Below are positions 35,375 through 47,039 of a stretch of DNA of 49,291 nt, in pieces. A model generated the notes under the pieces. It did not search any database. It had not been told where the DNA came from and saw only the letters and a program-made list of their open reading frames with translations. Source of the stretch: Candidatus Shapirobacteria bacterium (GTDB taxonomy: Bacteria > Patescibacteriota > Microgenomatia > UBA12405); NCBI GenBank assembly GCA_016188545.1, contig JACPHO010000007.1:1-49291 (forward strand), read 5' to 3'. The position numbers and the translations under genes were made by a program. Each line of letters begins with the position of its first letter. Positions within the stretch are counted from its first letter, which is position 1.

Positions 35375-36313
35375 ATGACATCTGATTTGGTAGCCTTGAC
35401 AGTTAACTTTTTAGAATATTTAGAGGTGGAGAGAAACTGCTCTCGATTGACCATAAGAAACTACGCCCATTATCTAAACACTCTAATCCAATACCTTCAT
35501 GAAGAACTAAAAATGGTTTCTCCAAAAATAGAAGATTTAACATTTGAAGTAATTAGAAAATTTAGGGTTCACCTGAGTCGAAGTCCTGGGACAGCTGGGG
35601 CTGATATGAAATCGGTAACTCAGGGGTATTATGTAATCGCTCTAAGGTCTTTTCTAAAATGGTGTGTCAAAAATGATATCAAGTGCCTTGCTCCGGAAAA
35701 AATTGAGGTTCCGAAAAATAATGACCATTCTCTAAAGTTTTTGGATGATGAACAAATGACCAGACTTTTAAACCAACCACTACCTTCATCTAAAAATGGC
35801 TTGAGAGATAGGGCAATATTGGAGCTTTTGTTCTCAACTGGACTGCGGGTATCGGAACTAGTTGGACTATCCCGTGACCAGGTTAACCTATCTACCAGAG
35901 AATTTGGGGTGATTGGTAAGGGTGGTAAGTCACGAGTAGTGTTTGTGTCTAAATCAGCAGCACTTCATGTGGAGCGGTATCTAAAGTCACGGATGGATAA
36001 GATGAAACCACTGTTCATTCGAACTGGTGGTAAGAGTTCAATAACGGACGGTGACGAAAAGATGAGATTGTCAGCTCGATCAGTCCAGAGATTGGTGAAG
36101 CACTATGTCCGAGCCGCTAAGTTGCCGGTAGCGGCGACTCCCCATACACTAAGACATTCAATGGCAACTGACCTTTTACGGGCTGGGGCTGACCTTAGAT
36201 CAGTTCAAGAACTGTTGGGTCACAAGAATATTGCCACTACCCAAGTCTATACGCATGTGACTGATGCTCGTCTTCGAGAGGTTCACGAAAAATTTCACAA
36301 AGGAAACAAATAA
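35375..36313 (+). CDS. XerC/XerD-like tyrosine recombinase
   Basis: LLFSTGLRVSELVGLSRDQ; HTLRHSMATDLLRAGADLRSVQELLGHKNIATTQVYTH. Confidence 0.93.
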   Translation: MTSDLVALTVNFLEYLEVERNCSRLTIRNYAHYLNTLIQYLHEELKMVSPKIEDLTFEVIRKFRVHLSRSPGTAGADMKSVTQGYYVIALRSFLKWCVKNDIKCLAPEKIEVPKNNDHSLKFLDDEQMTRLLNQPLPSSKNGLRDRAILELLFSTGLRVSELVGLSRDQVNLSTREFGVIGKGGKSRVVFVSKSAALHVERYLKSRMDKMKPLFIRTGGKSSITDGDEKMRLSARSVQRLVKHYVRAAKLPVAATPHTLRHSMATDLLRAGADLRSVQELLGHKNIATTQVYTHVTDARLREVHEKFHKGNK

Positions 36314-36562
36314 TCCGAATCCCCTGCTGAGAATGATATGTACCGAATATGTCCTATAGTTGACATGTTTCTGGGCATATAGGGGAAAATATTGATCCAA
36401 TCTCTGTCTTTACTTGAGCATTTCTAAATTTCCCGTATTTTAGGCTTAAAATAAAAATTCTAAGCTAATTAGCAGAGAGCACTTTTGACTGCTAAAAGAC
36501 ACTATCTCATAAGTTTAGTCTTATAATGTGAGATATATCCCCTACCCTTACGTATCCTATAT

Positions 36563-39232
36563 TTATTTCTTGGCAGGAACCTCGTCGTCGGGGCTGTTAT
36601 TGATGACTGTCATGGCTGTTAACTTGTCGTCGGTTGACTTGAATCTCATCAAAATAACCCCTTTGGTGTTGCGACTAAGTGTGGGAATATTTTTGAGTGG
36701 CAAATTGATGGTAATTGCTTTTTTGGAAACCAGAATCACCTGATCTGCTAACTCAGAAACGACTTGAGCGGCAGCAATTTGACCTGTCTTCGAAGTCAAA
36801 GCAGAGACCTTGACACCAAGTCCACCACGTTTTTGAAGTGGGTATAAGTAAACATTACTACGTTTACCAACACCGTTTTCAGTGACAACTAAAAGATGTC
36901 GGAAAAACGAACCATTCTTTTCTTTTGAGGCAGCGGTGAGAGTAGCAGGAACAACGTCCATGCTGACTAGATAATCATTGTCTTTGAGAGCAATACCTCG
37001 GACACCTTGAGTGTGACGACCCATGGGTCTGGCGTCAGCTTCGTTAAAGCGAATACATTTTCCTTGCTTAGTAACTAAAAATACTTGGTCATTACCACTG
37101 GTTAGCTTTGCCCAAATTAGCTCGTCTTTGGCTTCTAACTTAATTGAAGTTAGTCCTGTTTGACGGATATTTTGGAATTTATCAATAGCAGTTTTCTTAA
37201 CCGTACCATGCTTGGTTGCTAAGAGAATATATTTGTTATCTGCACTCTTACTAAGTGGAAGGACTGTCTGGACAACTTCACCTTGGATTATATTAATCAA
37301 ATTGACGACAGCTTGGCCCTTAGATTGGCGAGAACTTTCAGGTACGTCCCAAACCTTGGTTTTAAAGACACGACCTTTATTGGTGAAATAGAGAAGTTCA
37401 TCGTGAGTGTTTACAAAAAGCATGCTCTCAACCTCATCCTCTAACTTTGTCGACATTCCTGAGACACCCATACCACCGCGTTTTTGGGTACGGTAAGTCT
37501 CTTTGGCAACTCTTTTAATGTAGCCTGTTTTAGTAATGGTAACTAAGGTAGGTTCATTGGAAATCAGATCCTCTTCGCTGAAGTCTTCAAGACCTCGGGA
37601 ATAAATCTTAGTGCGACGAGGGTCAGAGTACTTTTCCATGATTTCAGTGTTTTCAGACTTGAGAATCTTAGTCATTGCATCAGAACGAGTAACGATATCA
37701 GTAAGATGTCTGATATTGGAATTGACTTCAGTGTACTCATCATCAATTTTTTGTCTTTCAAGTGCCGCAAGTCGACGCAGTTGCATCTCGAGAATTGCAT
37801 TGGCTTGAAGATCGGAGAGTTTGAATTTGGCCATTAAGTTCTCGCGAGCTTCTTCAGTGTTTTTGGAAGCACGGATGGTCTTAATAATTTCATCAATAAC
37901 GTCAAGTGCGAGCTTAAGCCCTTCGAGGATGTGAGCCCGCATATAGGCGGTCTTTAGGTCAAAAATACAGCGGCGACGGATAACAGTCTCACGATGTCGA
38001 AGGAAGAGAAGTAGCATTTGGCGAAGGTTTAGAGTCTGGGGAACACCATTGACTAGGGCTAACATGTTGGCAGAGTAAGAGGACTGGAGGGCAGTATATT
38101 TGAAAAGTTTATTGAGAATGGATTTTGGTTTACCGGTTTTTTTGATTTCGACGACGACACGAATACCGTGTCGGTCGGACTCGTCGCGAAGATCTGAGAT
38201 ACCGATAATTTTTTTGTCACGGACTAGATCGGCAATCTTTTTGACGAATTCTGATTTGTTGACCTGGTAAGGAAGTTCAGTGATGACGATACGGATTTTG
38301 CCGGATTTGGTTTCTTCAATTGCAGTTTTACCACGGACACTGAATTTGCCTCGACCAGTGTTATACATTTCAATGATCCCTGTTTTTCCAAAAATTTCTC
38401 CTGATGTGGGAAAGTCTGGACCTTGGACAAACTTGGTGAGGTCTTCGATAGTGGCCGATGTCTCAAAATTGAATTCTAGTTTGCCTAAGTTGTAGACCGG
38501 TTCGAGAACTCGCTCTTGAGTAGTTTGGGCTTTGTTGAGGATGGGTCGAAGGTCGATGGGGACTTCAACAGTTTCCAGAGAAGAATGCTCGAGGATATAT
38601 TCTAGCGCCTGACATAATTCTTTGAGGTTGTGAGGTGGAATACGAGTGGCCATGCCAACGGCAATTCCTTCGGCGCCGTTTAGTAAAAGGTTGGGAATAC
38701 GGACTGGGAGAACGGTAGGTTCGAGAGTAGAAGCATCGTAATTGTCCATCATATCGACCGTATCTTTGTTAAGATCGGTGATCATTTCTGGGGTTATTTT
38801 GGCAAGTTTGACCTCGGTATACCTCATAGCTGCCGGAGGATCGCCGTCGATACTTCCAAAGTTTCCTTGACCGTTTACTAAGATATAACGCATGGAAAAA
38901 TCTTGAGCCATACGGACAAGTGCCATGTAGATACTGGAGTCTCCATGAGGATGGTAAGACTTCATAACGTCTCCAACAACAGCAGCAGACTTGACGTTTT
39001 TACCAGAGACAGTCAGACCCATCTGATTCATGGCATAGATGATTCTTCGGTGGACCGGTTTCATACCATCCCGGACATCAGGTAATGCCCTAGAAACAAT
39101 GACACTCATGGCATAGTCAAGATATGACTTCTCCATCTCAGGGACGATATCAACGTCGAGAATTTTACCTTGATTATTGATGAATATTTTGTCGTCTTTG
39201 ACGATGGTGTTTTTGGTTGTATCTTGGGACAT
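36563..39232 (-). CDS. gyrA: DNA gyrase subunit A
   Basis: [70 protein letters not shown]. Confidence 0.97.
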   Translation of the reverse strand: MSQDTTKNTIVKDDKIFINNQGKILDVDIVPEMEKSYLDYAMSVIVSRALPDVRDGMKPVHRRIIYAMNQMGLTVSGKNVKSAAVVGDVMKSYHPHGDSSIYMALVRMAQDFSMRYILVNGQGNFGSIDGDPPAAMRYTEVKLAKITPEMITDLNKDTVDMMDNYDASTLEPTVLPVRIPNLLLNGAEGIAVGMATRIPPHNLKELCQALEYILEHSSLETVEVPIDLRPILNKAQTTQERVLEPVYNLGKLEFNFETSATIEDLTKFVQGPDFPTSGEIFGKTGIIEMYNTGRGKFSVRGKTAIEETKSGKIRIVITELPYQVNKSEFVKKIADLVRDKKIIGISDLRDESDRHGIRVVVEIKKTGKPKSILNKLFKYTALQSSYSANMLALVNGVPQTLNLRQMLLLFLRHRETVIRRRCIFDLKTAYMRAHILEGLKLALDVIDEIIKTIRASKNTEEARENLMAKFKLSDLQANAILEMQLRRLAALERQKIDDEYTEVNSNIRHLTDIVTRSDAMTKILKSENTEIMEKYSDPRRTKIYSRGLEDFSEEDLISNEPTLVTITKTGYIKRVAKETYRTQKRGGMGVSGMSTKLEDEVESMLFVNTHDELLYFTNKGRVFKTKVWDVPESSRQSKGQAVVNLINIIQGEVVQTVLPLSKSADNKYILLATKHGTVKKTAIDKFQNIRQTGLTSIKLEAKDELIWAKLTSGNDQVFLVTKQGKCIRFNEADARPMGRHTQGVRGIALKDNDYLVSMDVVPATLTAASKEKNGSFFRHLLVVTENGVGKRSNVYLYPLQKRGGLGVKVSALTSKTGQIAAAQVVSELADQVILVSKKAITINLPLKNIPTLSRNTKGVILMRFKSTDDKLTAMTVINNSPDDEVPAKK

Positions 39233-39305
39233 AGTTTGTAGCTTGATTTAATTATCTTCTTGGATTATAATTTGACTAATCACGCCCTCCGAGCAATCGG
39301 GGGGA

Positions 39306-39869
39306 TTATTTTTGTTTTTCAACTTGTAAGAAAGAATATCTAGTCTTAAATAAACCTTTTTTAATATCCCAAATTTCTTTGCCGAGGTGCCCTTGCTCGT
39401 AGATGACAATTACTTTTTTGGCTTGTTTGATTAAATATTCGTAGACTGGAGCAAAATCTCCATCACCTGAGAAAAAAATAAAAGTGTCATAACCTTCATT
39501 AAGATGCTGGTAGACGTTCATGCAAACTTCAATATCAAAGTCGCATTTTCGGATGGTGATATCTTGATTGTTTACTTTGCCAACAGTTATATATTTGACT
39601 GGTTTGGTTATTAGGTTGTAACCAATTTTTTTAACTTGATTTAAAAAATCGATTGATTTTTGGTTGACATCTGTACCATAAAAAAAATTAAGGGAGTCAA
39701 TTTTGGAATATTTTTTTAGATATTTATAAAGTACTTTTGGATCCACAGGCTTTTTGAGATGCGATTTCCAACCATAGACATTACCGTAGTCAATATAAAC
39801 AACTGTTTTTGAAGTTAGTTTTAATTCTTGGACTTTGACAATCGTGTTTTTGGTTGTATCTATGGCCAT
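39306..39869 (-). CDS. NYN (LabA/DUF88-like) domain protein between gyrB and gyrA
   Basis: VVYIDYGNVYGWK...KSDINSL-like core; DTFIFFSGDGDFAPVYEYLIKQAKKVIVIYEQGHLGKEI. Confidence 0.85.
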   Translation of the reverse strand: MAIDTTKNTIVKVQELKLTSKTVVYIDYGNVYGWKSHLKKPVDPKVLYKYLKKYSKIDSLNFFYGTDVNQKSIDFLNQVKKIGYNLITKPVKYITVGKVNNQDITIRKCDFDIEVCMNVYQHLNEGYDTFIFFSGDGDFAPVYEYLIKQAKKVIVIYEQGHLGKEIWDIKKGLFKTRYSFLQVEKQK

Positions 39870-39870
39870 A

Positions 39871-41895
<2,025 letters not shown>

Positions 41896-41992
41896 CTAAT
41901 TTTTGTATCAATAGTGTTAAAAATATGGTAAAAAAAAGACTCATTTTTGACGGAAAATAGCGTGAAATAATTGTGGTATAATCCGCTTAGTT

Positions 41993-42235
41993 ATGGCTAC
42001 TGCTGCACAAGTCGACGCAATGGAATCATTAAATGGAGTTTTGCCGGTAGATGGACTATGTGATCCACTTGGCAGGATGTTGGAAGAGCATGCCAGTGCA
42101 CCAGTTTCCCGAATTAGACAGCCTATGGCAACTGTTGCCGGTGGGCAGATATTGTGTGCACAATTGGATGGGACTATTTGTAGATTAAAAAGTGCTCGTT
42201 GTGACAGTGGAAATAGAAGACTAACGGCTATCTAG
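41993..42235 (+). CDS. Small hypothetical protein
   Basis: 80-aa ORF, TATAAT 10 nt before ATG. Confidence 0.45.
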   Translation: MATAAQVDAMESLNGVLPVDGLCDPLGRMLEEHASAPVSRIRQPMATVAGGQILCAQLDGTICRLKSARCDSGNRRLTAI

Positions 42236-42751
42236 GATTTGGTAAGAAATTATCGAGGTAGCGACTAAGACATTCAGTGATTTGTTTATCCCAAACATAG
42301 GTATCTCGACTATTTGGTCAGCCATTTTTTGAGCCGACTCCCCTACTCCATTCGACTCACTGCCAGCAACCAGAGCTATGGGAAATTTATATTTTGTTTT
42401 ATTATACGGAACACTGTTTTGGGTTTGTTCGCAAATGACGATATTATAGCCGTCTTGTTTTAATTGCTTAAGACAATCTTCTGTATTCTGAAGTTGCTCC
42501 CAGGGAATCCATTTCCAGGTACCAATACTACTTCGATGTATTTTAAGATTAGGTGGGGTGACGACTGGACCACAGAGATATATTTTTTGAGCGCCGATGG
42601 CGTCAGCTAACCTAAAAAAAGAACCGATGTTGTAGGTGTCGAGAATATTATCGAGAACTAGAACGATTTGGTTTCGCTTGATTAGAGTTTGTTTTTTCCT
42701 TGAGTCCCCTACCCGACTTTTACGCAGTTGGTGAGAGTTGAGCTTTTCCAT
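42221..42751 (-). CDS. SpoU/TrmH family RNA methyltransferase
   Basis: VLVLDNILDTYNIGSFFRLADAIGAQKIYLCG; LVAGSESNGVGESA; IPMFGINKSLNVLVATSI. Confidence 0.93.
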   Translation of the reverse strand: MEKLNSHQLRKSRVGDSRKKQTLIKRNQIVLVLDNILDTYNIGSFFRLADAIGAQKIYLCGPVVTPPNLKIHRSSIGTWKWIPWEQLQNTEDCLKQLKQDGYNIVICEQTQNSVPYNKTKYKFPIALVAGSESNGVGESAQKMADQIVEIPMFGINKSLNVLVATSIISYQILDSR

Positions 42752-42781
42752 ACAAGTTGTATTTTATCAGAAAAATGGGGA

Positions 42782-43729
42782 TTAGTTGACACATCCACCA
42801 GCACTGGGGGCGGCACCAGATAATTCGTTCAGGACTGTTTTACACTCTGAGGGAGTTTTATTAAAGGAAATACAGACAGCTTCTTTGATGACATTAGGAG
42901 TGCGGTACTTATCTTGAGTAGCTAATTTTTTGCCAATGAGCATACTCCCTGTTCCATCTTGTGAGTAGGCGCTTTCAGCGGGAAAGTCAACATCGTTGAT
43001 TAGGACTGTGGGTGAGCCTTTGATTTGGTACTTGGTGGTTATTTCAATTTCTTTTTCGATAAGGTTGAAGGCTTCTTTGTTGAAACACTCAGTGATTTTG
43101 TTGGTGTCTAGCCCTGCTTGCTTGCCTTGCTGTTCCCAGCAGGTATCGGCGTTGTCGGCAGTACAATTTTTATTGACAAGACCGACAAAATCCCACCAAG
43201 CTTTTTTGCTGTCTCCACTAAGGTTCCAGGCACAGAGTTCACGGACATTTTGGTTGCCTTCCTGTCGACCATGGAGTGAAGAATAGAGTATACCTGAAGC
43301 TGACTTTATATATGACTTTTCATCAAGACATTTGGTGTATCCTTGGCCGATTGTTTTTTTGCAATCAGTCACTGAAGCAAAATATTTATTCTGAACATAC
43401 TGATCACAAAGTTTTTCGTCACCAGAGCGGCTTTTGCAAAAAGTTTCTAAGTTGTCGATTTTGTCAAAAATATAGTGAGGAACAAAACTAGCATCGTTTC
43501 CCAAAAGATCGTAGACCGGACGAATGACGTCTTCTATCTGGTTTCCGTAGGGACAAAAGCTCATGATAAAAAATTTGAGCTCAGGTTTTTGAGATTTTTG
43601 GGGTGTAAATACAACTGCATTCGAAGGGTTGGTTGTAGTGGTGCTTATGGTACTAAGATAGTATCCGCCAAAAAAAGAAGCGGTGAGAAGTATGATGGAA
43701 AAGAAAACTAATTTTTGATCACCTTTCAT
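42782..43729 (-). CDS. Membrane-anchored thioredoxin-fold protein, GILT/VSR-thioredoxin-like
   Basis: FFIMSFCPYGNQIEDVIRPVYDLLGNDASFVPHYI; SSLHGRQEGNQNVRELCAWNL; QIKGSPTVLINDV. Confidence 0.7.
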   Translation of the reverse strand: MKGDQKLVFFSIILLTASFFGGYYLSTISTTTTNPSNAVVFTPQKSQKPELKFFIMSFCPYGNQIEDVIRPVYDLLGNDASFVPHYIFDKIDNLETFCKSRSGDEKLCDQYVQNKYFASVTDCKKTIGQGYTKCLDEKSYIKSASGILYSSLHGRQEGNQNVRELCAWNLSGDSKKAWWDFVGLVNKNCTADNADTCWEQQGKQAGLDTNKITECFNKEAFNLIEKEIEITTKYQIKGSPTVLINDVDFPAESAYSQDGTGSMLIGKKLATQDKYRTPNVIKEAVCISFNKTPSECKTVLNELSGAAPSAGGCVN

Positions 43730-43932
43730 TAATCTTCGACGATGCTAATAGCGTTAACAGGGCAGGAACTACAGGCCATTTCTGTCTTTTCATTAACTGG
43801 AGGAGCTGTTGGTTTGACGATGGCTTTGTAGGAAGTGGTTTCCATTTCAAAGGTATCGGGGTCAATTAAGGGACAGGTGTTGCAACCAATACATTTGTCT
43901 GGGTCAACTATGGCTTTTTTGGTGGTGGACAT
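43729..43932 (-). CDS. Ferredoxin, single [4Fe-4S]-type
   Basis: DPDKCIGCNTCPLIDPDTFEM...MACSSCPVNAISIVE. Confidence 0.85.
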   Translation of the reverse strand: MSTTKKAIVDPDKCIGCNTCPLIDPDTFEMETTSYKAIVKPTAPPVNEKTEMACSSCPVNAISIVED

Positions 43933-43940
43933 GAGAATTA

Positions 43941-44447
43941 TTATAACAGATCGATACTGTAGGAGTTGTCTTTTCGGAATTGGCCTGATTTAATGATGGT
44001 GTCTAGGACCATGTATATTCGGTTTTCGGCTTCTTCTCTCGTTAGATTGTGTACATTACCTGGAAAATAGTGAAAAATTTCGTTACGGCCATGTTTCCAG
44101 GCGTCCCAAAGTTGCTCAGCAATCTCCTCACCTGCCTGGTCGAGATCAGACAGTTTTTGGAAGACAGAAAAACGCTTGTAACGAAGGGAAGGGTTGAGGG
44201 TTTTGCCAACTCGAAATCGGTCACTGTCATAACTATATTGGTCAATTATTTTGAGCTGTAAGAAGAAGTCTTTGAGATAACCTTCGTAAGCTTTGGAAAT
44301 TGGGGCTACTAAAAACGAGTAATCACTAATATGGTCAGTCCCTTTCAGACGTTCAAGAACTGCTTCAACGTCGGTGACTAAATTGGCTTGATTTGGTGAG
44401 AGGTATTTTTTCGCCTCGGCAAAAATACTTGATGATAGCTGACTCAT
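43941..44447 (-). CDS. HEPN-like protein
   Basis: AWKHGRNEIFHYFPG contains RX4H motif in a helical context. Confidence 0.5.
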   Translation of the reverse strand: MSQLSSSIFAEAKKYLSPNQANLVTDVEAVLERLKGTDHISDYSFLVAPISKAYEGYLKDFFLQLKIIDQYSYDSDRFRVGKTLNPSLRYKRFSVFQKLSDLDQAGEEIAEQLWDAWKHGRNEIFHYFPGNVHNLTREEAENRIYMVLDTIIKSGQFRKDNSYSIDLL

Positions 44448-45007
44448 GTAGCGGATCGAAGGAGTAGTATAAAAAATATACCAGAGAGGATGGAGAAAAT
44501 GGCTATATATTTATCGAGATAAGCTGTGGGTAGTTGCTTGGACTCTCTGGCAAATAGCCAGTCTTGAAGGTGTTGCTTGCGGTGTTTAAAATCGTAAAAC
44601 TCGTGGGAAAGCAAATGAATGTTTATGGCTAGCAGAAAAGCCTTGGCGAATATATTGTCGGAACTTGTAAAAACAAAGACAGAGATGATGGAGATGACTA
44701 CTTGAAAGAAAAAGTGGTGAAAAATAAGACTTGTGTGTTGGTTCTCGGTGGCATCAATTAACTTGATCACGGAACGAATATCGTATTTGAAAATAGCTAG
44801 ACGAGCTAGCCGACTTTCTTCGACGTTGGGATTAAGGTAAAGCCAGTAAACTATGTGATCGAAGTCAAGAAAGAATGCTCCAAGCCCAAGTCCCAGTATA
44901 AGGAAGATGTATTGATAAATAGGAATTTTAAAGAATACCCAAAAAACAGAAGTCAGTAAAAAGATTACTACTAAAGGCGCCAAAAATCTTTTGCGTTGAG
45001 AAGTCAC
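44444..45007 (-). CDS. Polytopic membrane protein with conserved-looking Asp/His motifs
   Basis: FLDFDHIVYWL, HTSLIFHHFF, HLLSHEFYDF; overlaps HEPN-like gene start by 4 bp. Confidence 0.6.
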   Translation of the reverse strand: MTSQRKRFLAPLVVIFLLTSVFWVFFKIPIYQYIFLILGLGLGAFFLDFDHIVYWLYLNPNVEESRLARLAIFKYDIRSVIKLIDATENQHTSLIFHHFFFQVVISIISVFVFTSSDNIFAKAFLLAINIHLLSHEFYDFKHRKQHLQDWLFARESKQLPTAYLDKYIAIFSILSGIFFILLLRSAT

Positions 45008-45097
45008 ATATTAATATTAACAGATATATTTCAATCCCTCTAAATCTCCCTTTGACAAGGGAGACTTAAGATAAATTGCTTAATAAATTAGTGAAAT

Positions 45098-46321
45098 TTA
45101 CTCGTATCTTAGGGCTTCAATTGGGGATAGCTTGCTAGCCTTGCGGGCAGGGGCAACTCCAAAAATAATTCCGACGGTGGCAGAGACACCAAAAGCGATG
45201 AGAATTGAGCTGAGAGTAACTGAAGCTGGAAAGAATTTGTTGATAGCCAGAGAGCCAAGGAAACCAAAAAGTATACCTATAAAACCTCCAGCACAGGAAA
45301 GGATGACTGCCTCAATTAAAAACTGGACTAATATGGCACGGGGGTAAGCACCGATTGCCTTACGGAGACCAATTTCACGGGTCCTTTCACTGACGGTAAC
45401 TAACATAATGTTCATAATTCCAATTCCACCAACAACTAGTGAAATTGCGGCGATACCAGCCAGACCAGTGGTCAGGGCGCTGATAATAGAATTAATACTA
45501 TCGAGTAACTGACTACTGTCAAAAACAGTAAAAGCGTCTTTGTCATATTTTTTAAGAAGAATTTTTTCAACTTCTTTTTTGACATCAGGAACGTCACTCT
45601 TATCTTGAGTTTTGATAAGAATTCTTTGAAGATGATTGTTGCCGGTTATTCCAAAGACATTATCGAGTGGGGTAAATGTCTGCGAGTCGACGTCTGGTCC
45701 GCCAAACGAACTCCCTTTTTTATCAAGCACCCCAACAACTTTGTAGTTTTTGCTCTTGATAATTACTTTTTTACCTAAAGCTTGGCTTTGGGGAAAAAGA
45801 TCGGCAGCGATGGTATAACCCAGGACAACCACACTATCTTTTTTATCGTACTCTTCTTTGGTAAACCAACGGCCATTACCGGCGGATGGTGTTTCGTTGA
45901 CACCAGTGGCGTACTGTTCAGTGCTACCAATAATGAAGATATCTGGCTTGGTTATTTTGGGTGATCTGACCTCTGCGGTAGTTATAGAAACTGGTATTAC
46001 TGTGTTGGGACGGAGATTACGTTTTAAAAGAGCCACATCACTTAAGTTGAAAGTAGTTGAGACAAACTGGCCACCGCCATTGTTATTGAACCCACCTTTG
46101 TCGTTGAACAGCTTTCCAGGGGCGACAAAAACACTATTGGCACCTAAACTTTCAAATTGGTCACTAATATATTTTTTTAGACCATTGCCAATAGAGGTCA
46201 AGAGAATAACTGAAGTGACGCCGATGATAATTCCAAGGGATGTTAGAACTGTCCGACCTTTGTTTTTGAGGATGGAACGGATGCTGGATTTCAAAAGGTC
46301 TTCAAGGGATGGCTTAAACAT
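45098..46321 (-). CDS. MacB-like ABC transporter permease
   Basis: SIRSILKNKGRTVLTSLGIIIGVTSVILLTSIGNGLKKYISDQFESLGANSVFV; FtsX C-terminal. Confidence 0.93.
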   Translation of the reverse strand: MFKPSLEDLLKSSIRSILKNKGRTVLTSLGIIIGVTSVILLTSIGNGLKKYISDQFESLGANSVFVAPGKLFNDKGGFNNNGGGQFVSTTFNLSDVALLKRNLRPNTVIPVSITTAEVRSPKITKPDIFIIGSTEQYATGVNETPSAGNGRWFTKEEYDKKDSVVVLGYTIAADLFPQSQALGKKVIIKSKNYKVVGVLDKKGSSFGGPDVDSQTFTPLDNVFGITGNNHLQRILIKTQDKSDVPDVKKEVEKILLKKYDKDAFTVFDSSQLLDSINSIISALTTGLAGIAAISLVVGGIGIMNIMLVTVSERTREIGLRKAIGAYPRAILVQFLIEAVILSCAGGFIGILFGFLGSLAINKFFPASVTLSSILIAFGVSATVGIIFGVAPARKASKLSPIEALRYE

Positions 46322-46322
46322 A

Positions 46323-47039
46323 TTATTTGTGAACGGTAATGTGGCCGTCTTTAATAATAATAATTCGGTCGGCTTCTTTGGCGAGATCCAGATCGTGAGT
46401 TACAAAAACGATAGTTCTCCCCTCTTTTTTGTGGAGGTGGTGAAACAGTTCCATAACGTCTTTGCCTGACTTGGAGTCTAAATTCCCAGTGGGTTCATCA
46501 GCCAAAATAATTTTGGGATTATTGACTAACGCTCTAGCTATGGCGACTCTTTGCTGTTGACCGCCGGAGAGCTGGGCGGGAGTGTTTTTTAGCTTATCTT
46601 CTAACCCGACTTTTTGAAGCATGGATAGGCCGATACCATCTCTCTTACTCTTTGGAACATCTGAATAGAGAAGTGGTAGTGTGGCATTTTCTAAAGAAGA
46701 TGTTTTGGCAAGTAAGTTGAACTGTTGAAAAACAAAACCGAGGGTGACGTTGCGGATTTGGGCCATTTGGGTCTCTTTTAGTTTGGAGATATCGTGTCCA
46801 TCCAATAGAACCTGGCCACTAGTAGGGTTATCGAGAAGTCCAATAATGTGCATTAGAGTAGACTTACCAGATCCGGATGGACCAGTAATAGAAATAAATT
46901 CACCCTTATATATTTTTAGATCAACATGATCTAGGGCATTGAAAATAACATTGCCAGAGTTGTAGGTTTTGACAACGTCGCGAAGTTCAAGAACAATTTC
47001 TTTTTGGGAATTATTTTTGGATGATGGCAACTTGGTCAT
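46323..47039 (-). CDS. ABC transporter ATP-binding protein (MacB/LolD-like)
   Basis: ITGPSGSGKSTLMHIIGLLDNPTSG; LSGGQQQRVAIARALVNNPKIILADEPTGNLDSKSG. Confidence 0.96.
   Translation of the reverse strand: MTKLPSSKNNSQKEIVLELRDVVKTYNSGNVIFNALDHVDLKIYKGEFISITGPSGSGKSTLMHIIGLLDNPTSGQVLLDGHDISKLKETQMAQIRNVTLGFVFQQFNLLAKTSSLENATLPLLYSDVPKSKRDGIGLSMLQKVGLEDKLKNTPAQLSGGQQQRVAIARALVNNPKIILADEPTGNLDSKSGKDVMELFHHLHKKEGRTIVFVTHDLDLAKEADRIIIIKDGHITVHK

Noticed and set aside
35179-35454. Minus-strand ORF of 91 aa
   Set aside because: Overlaps the recombinase start and the hairpin region; peptide looks like translated non-coding DNA.
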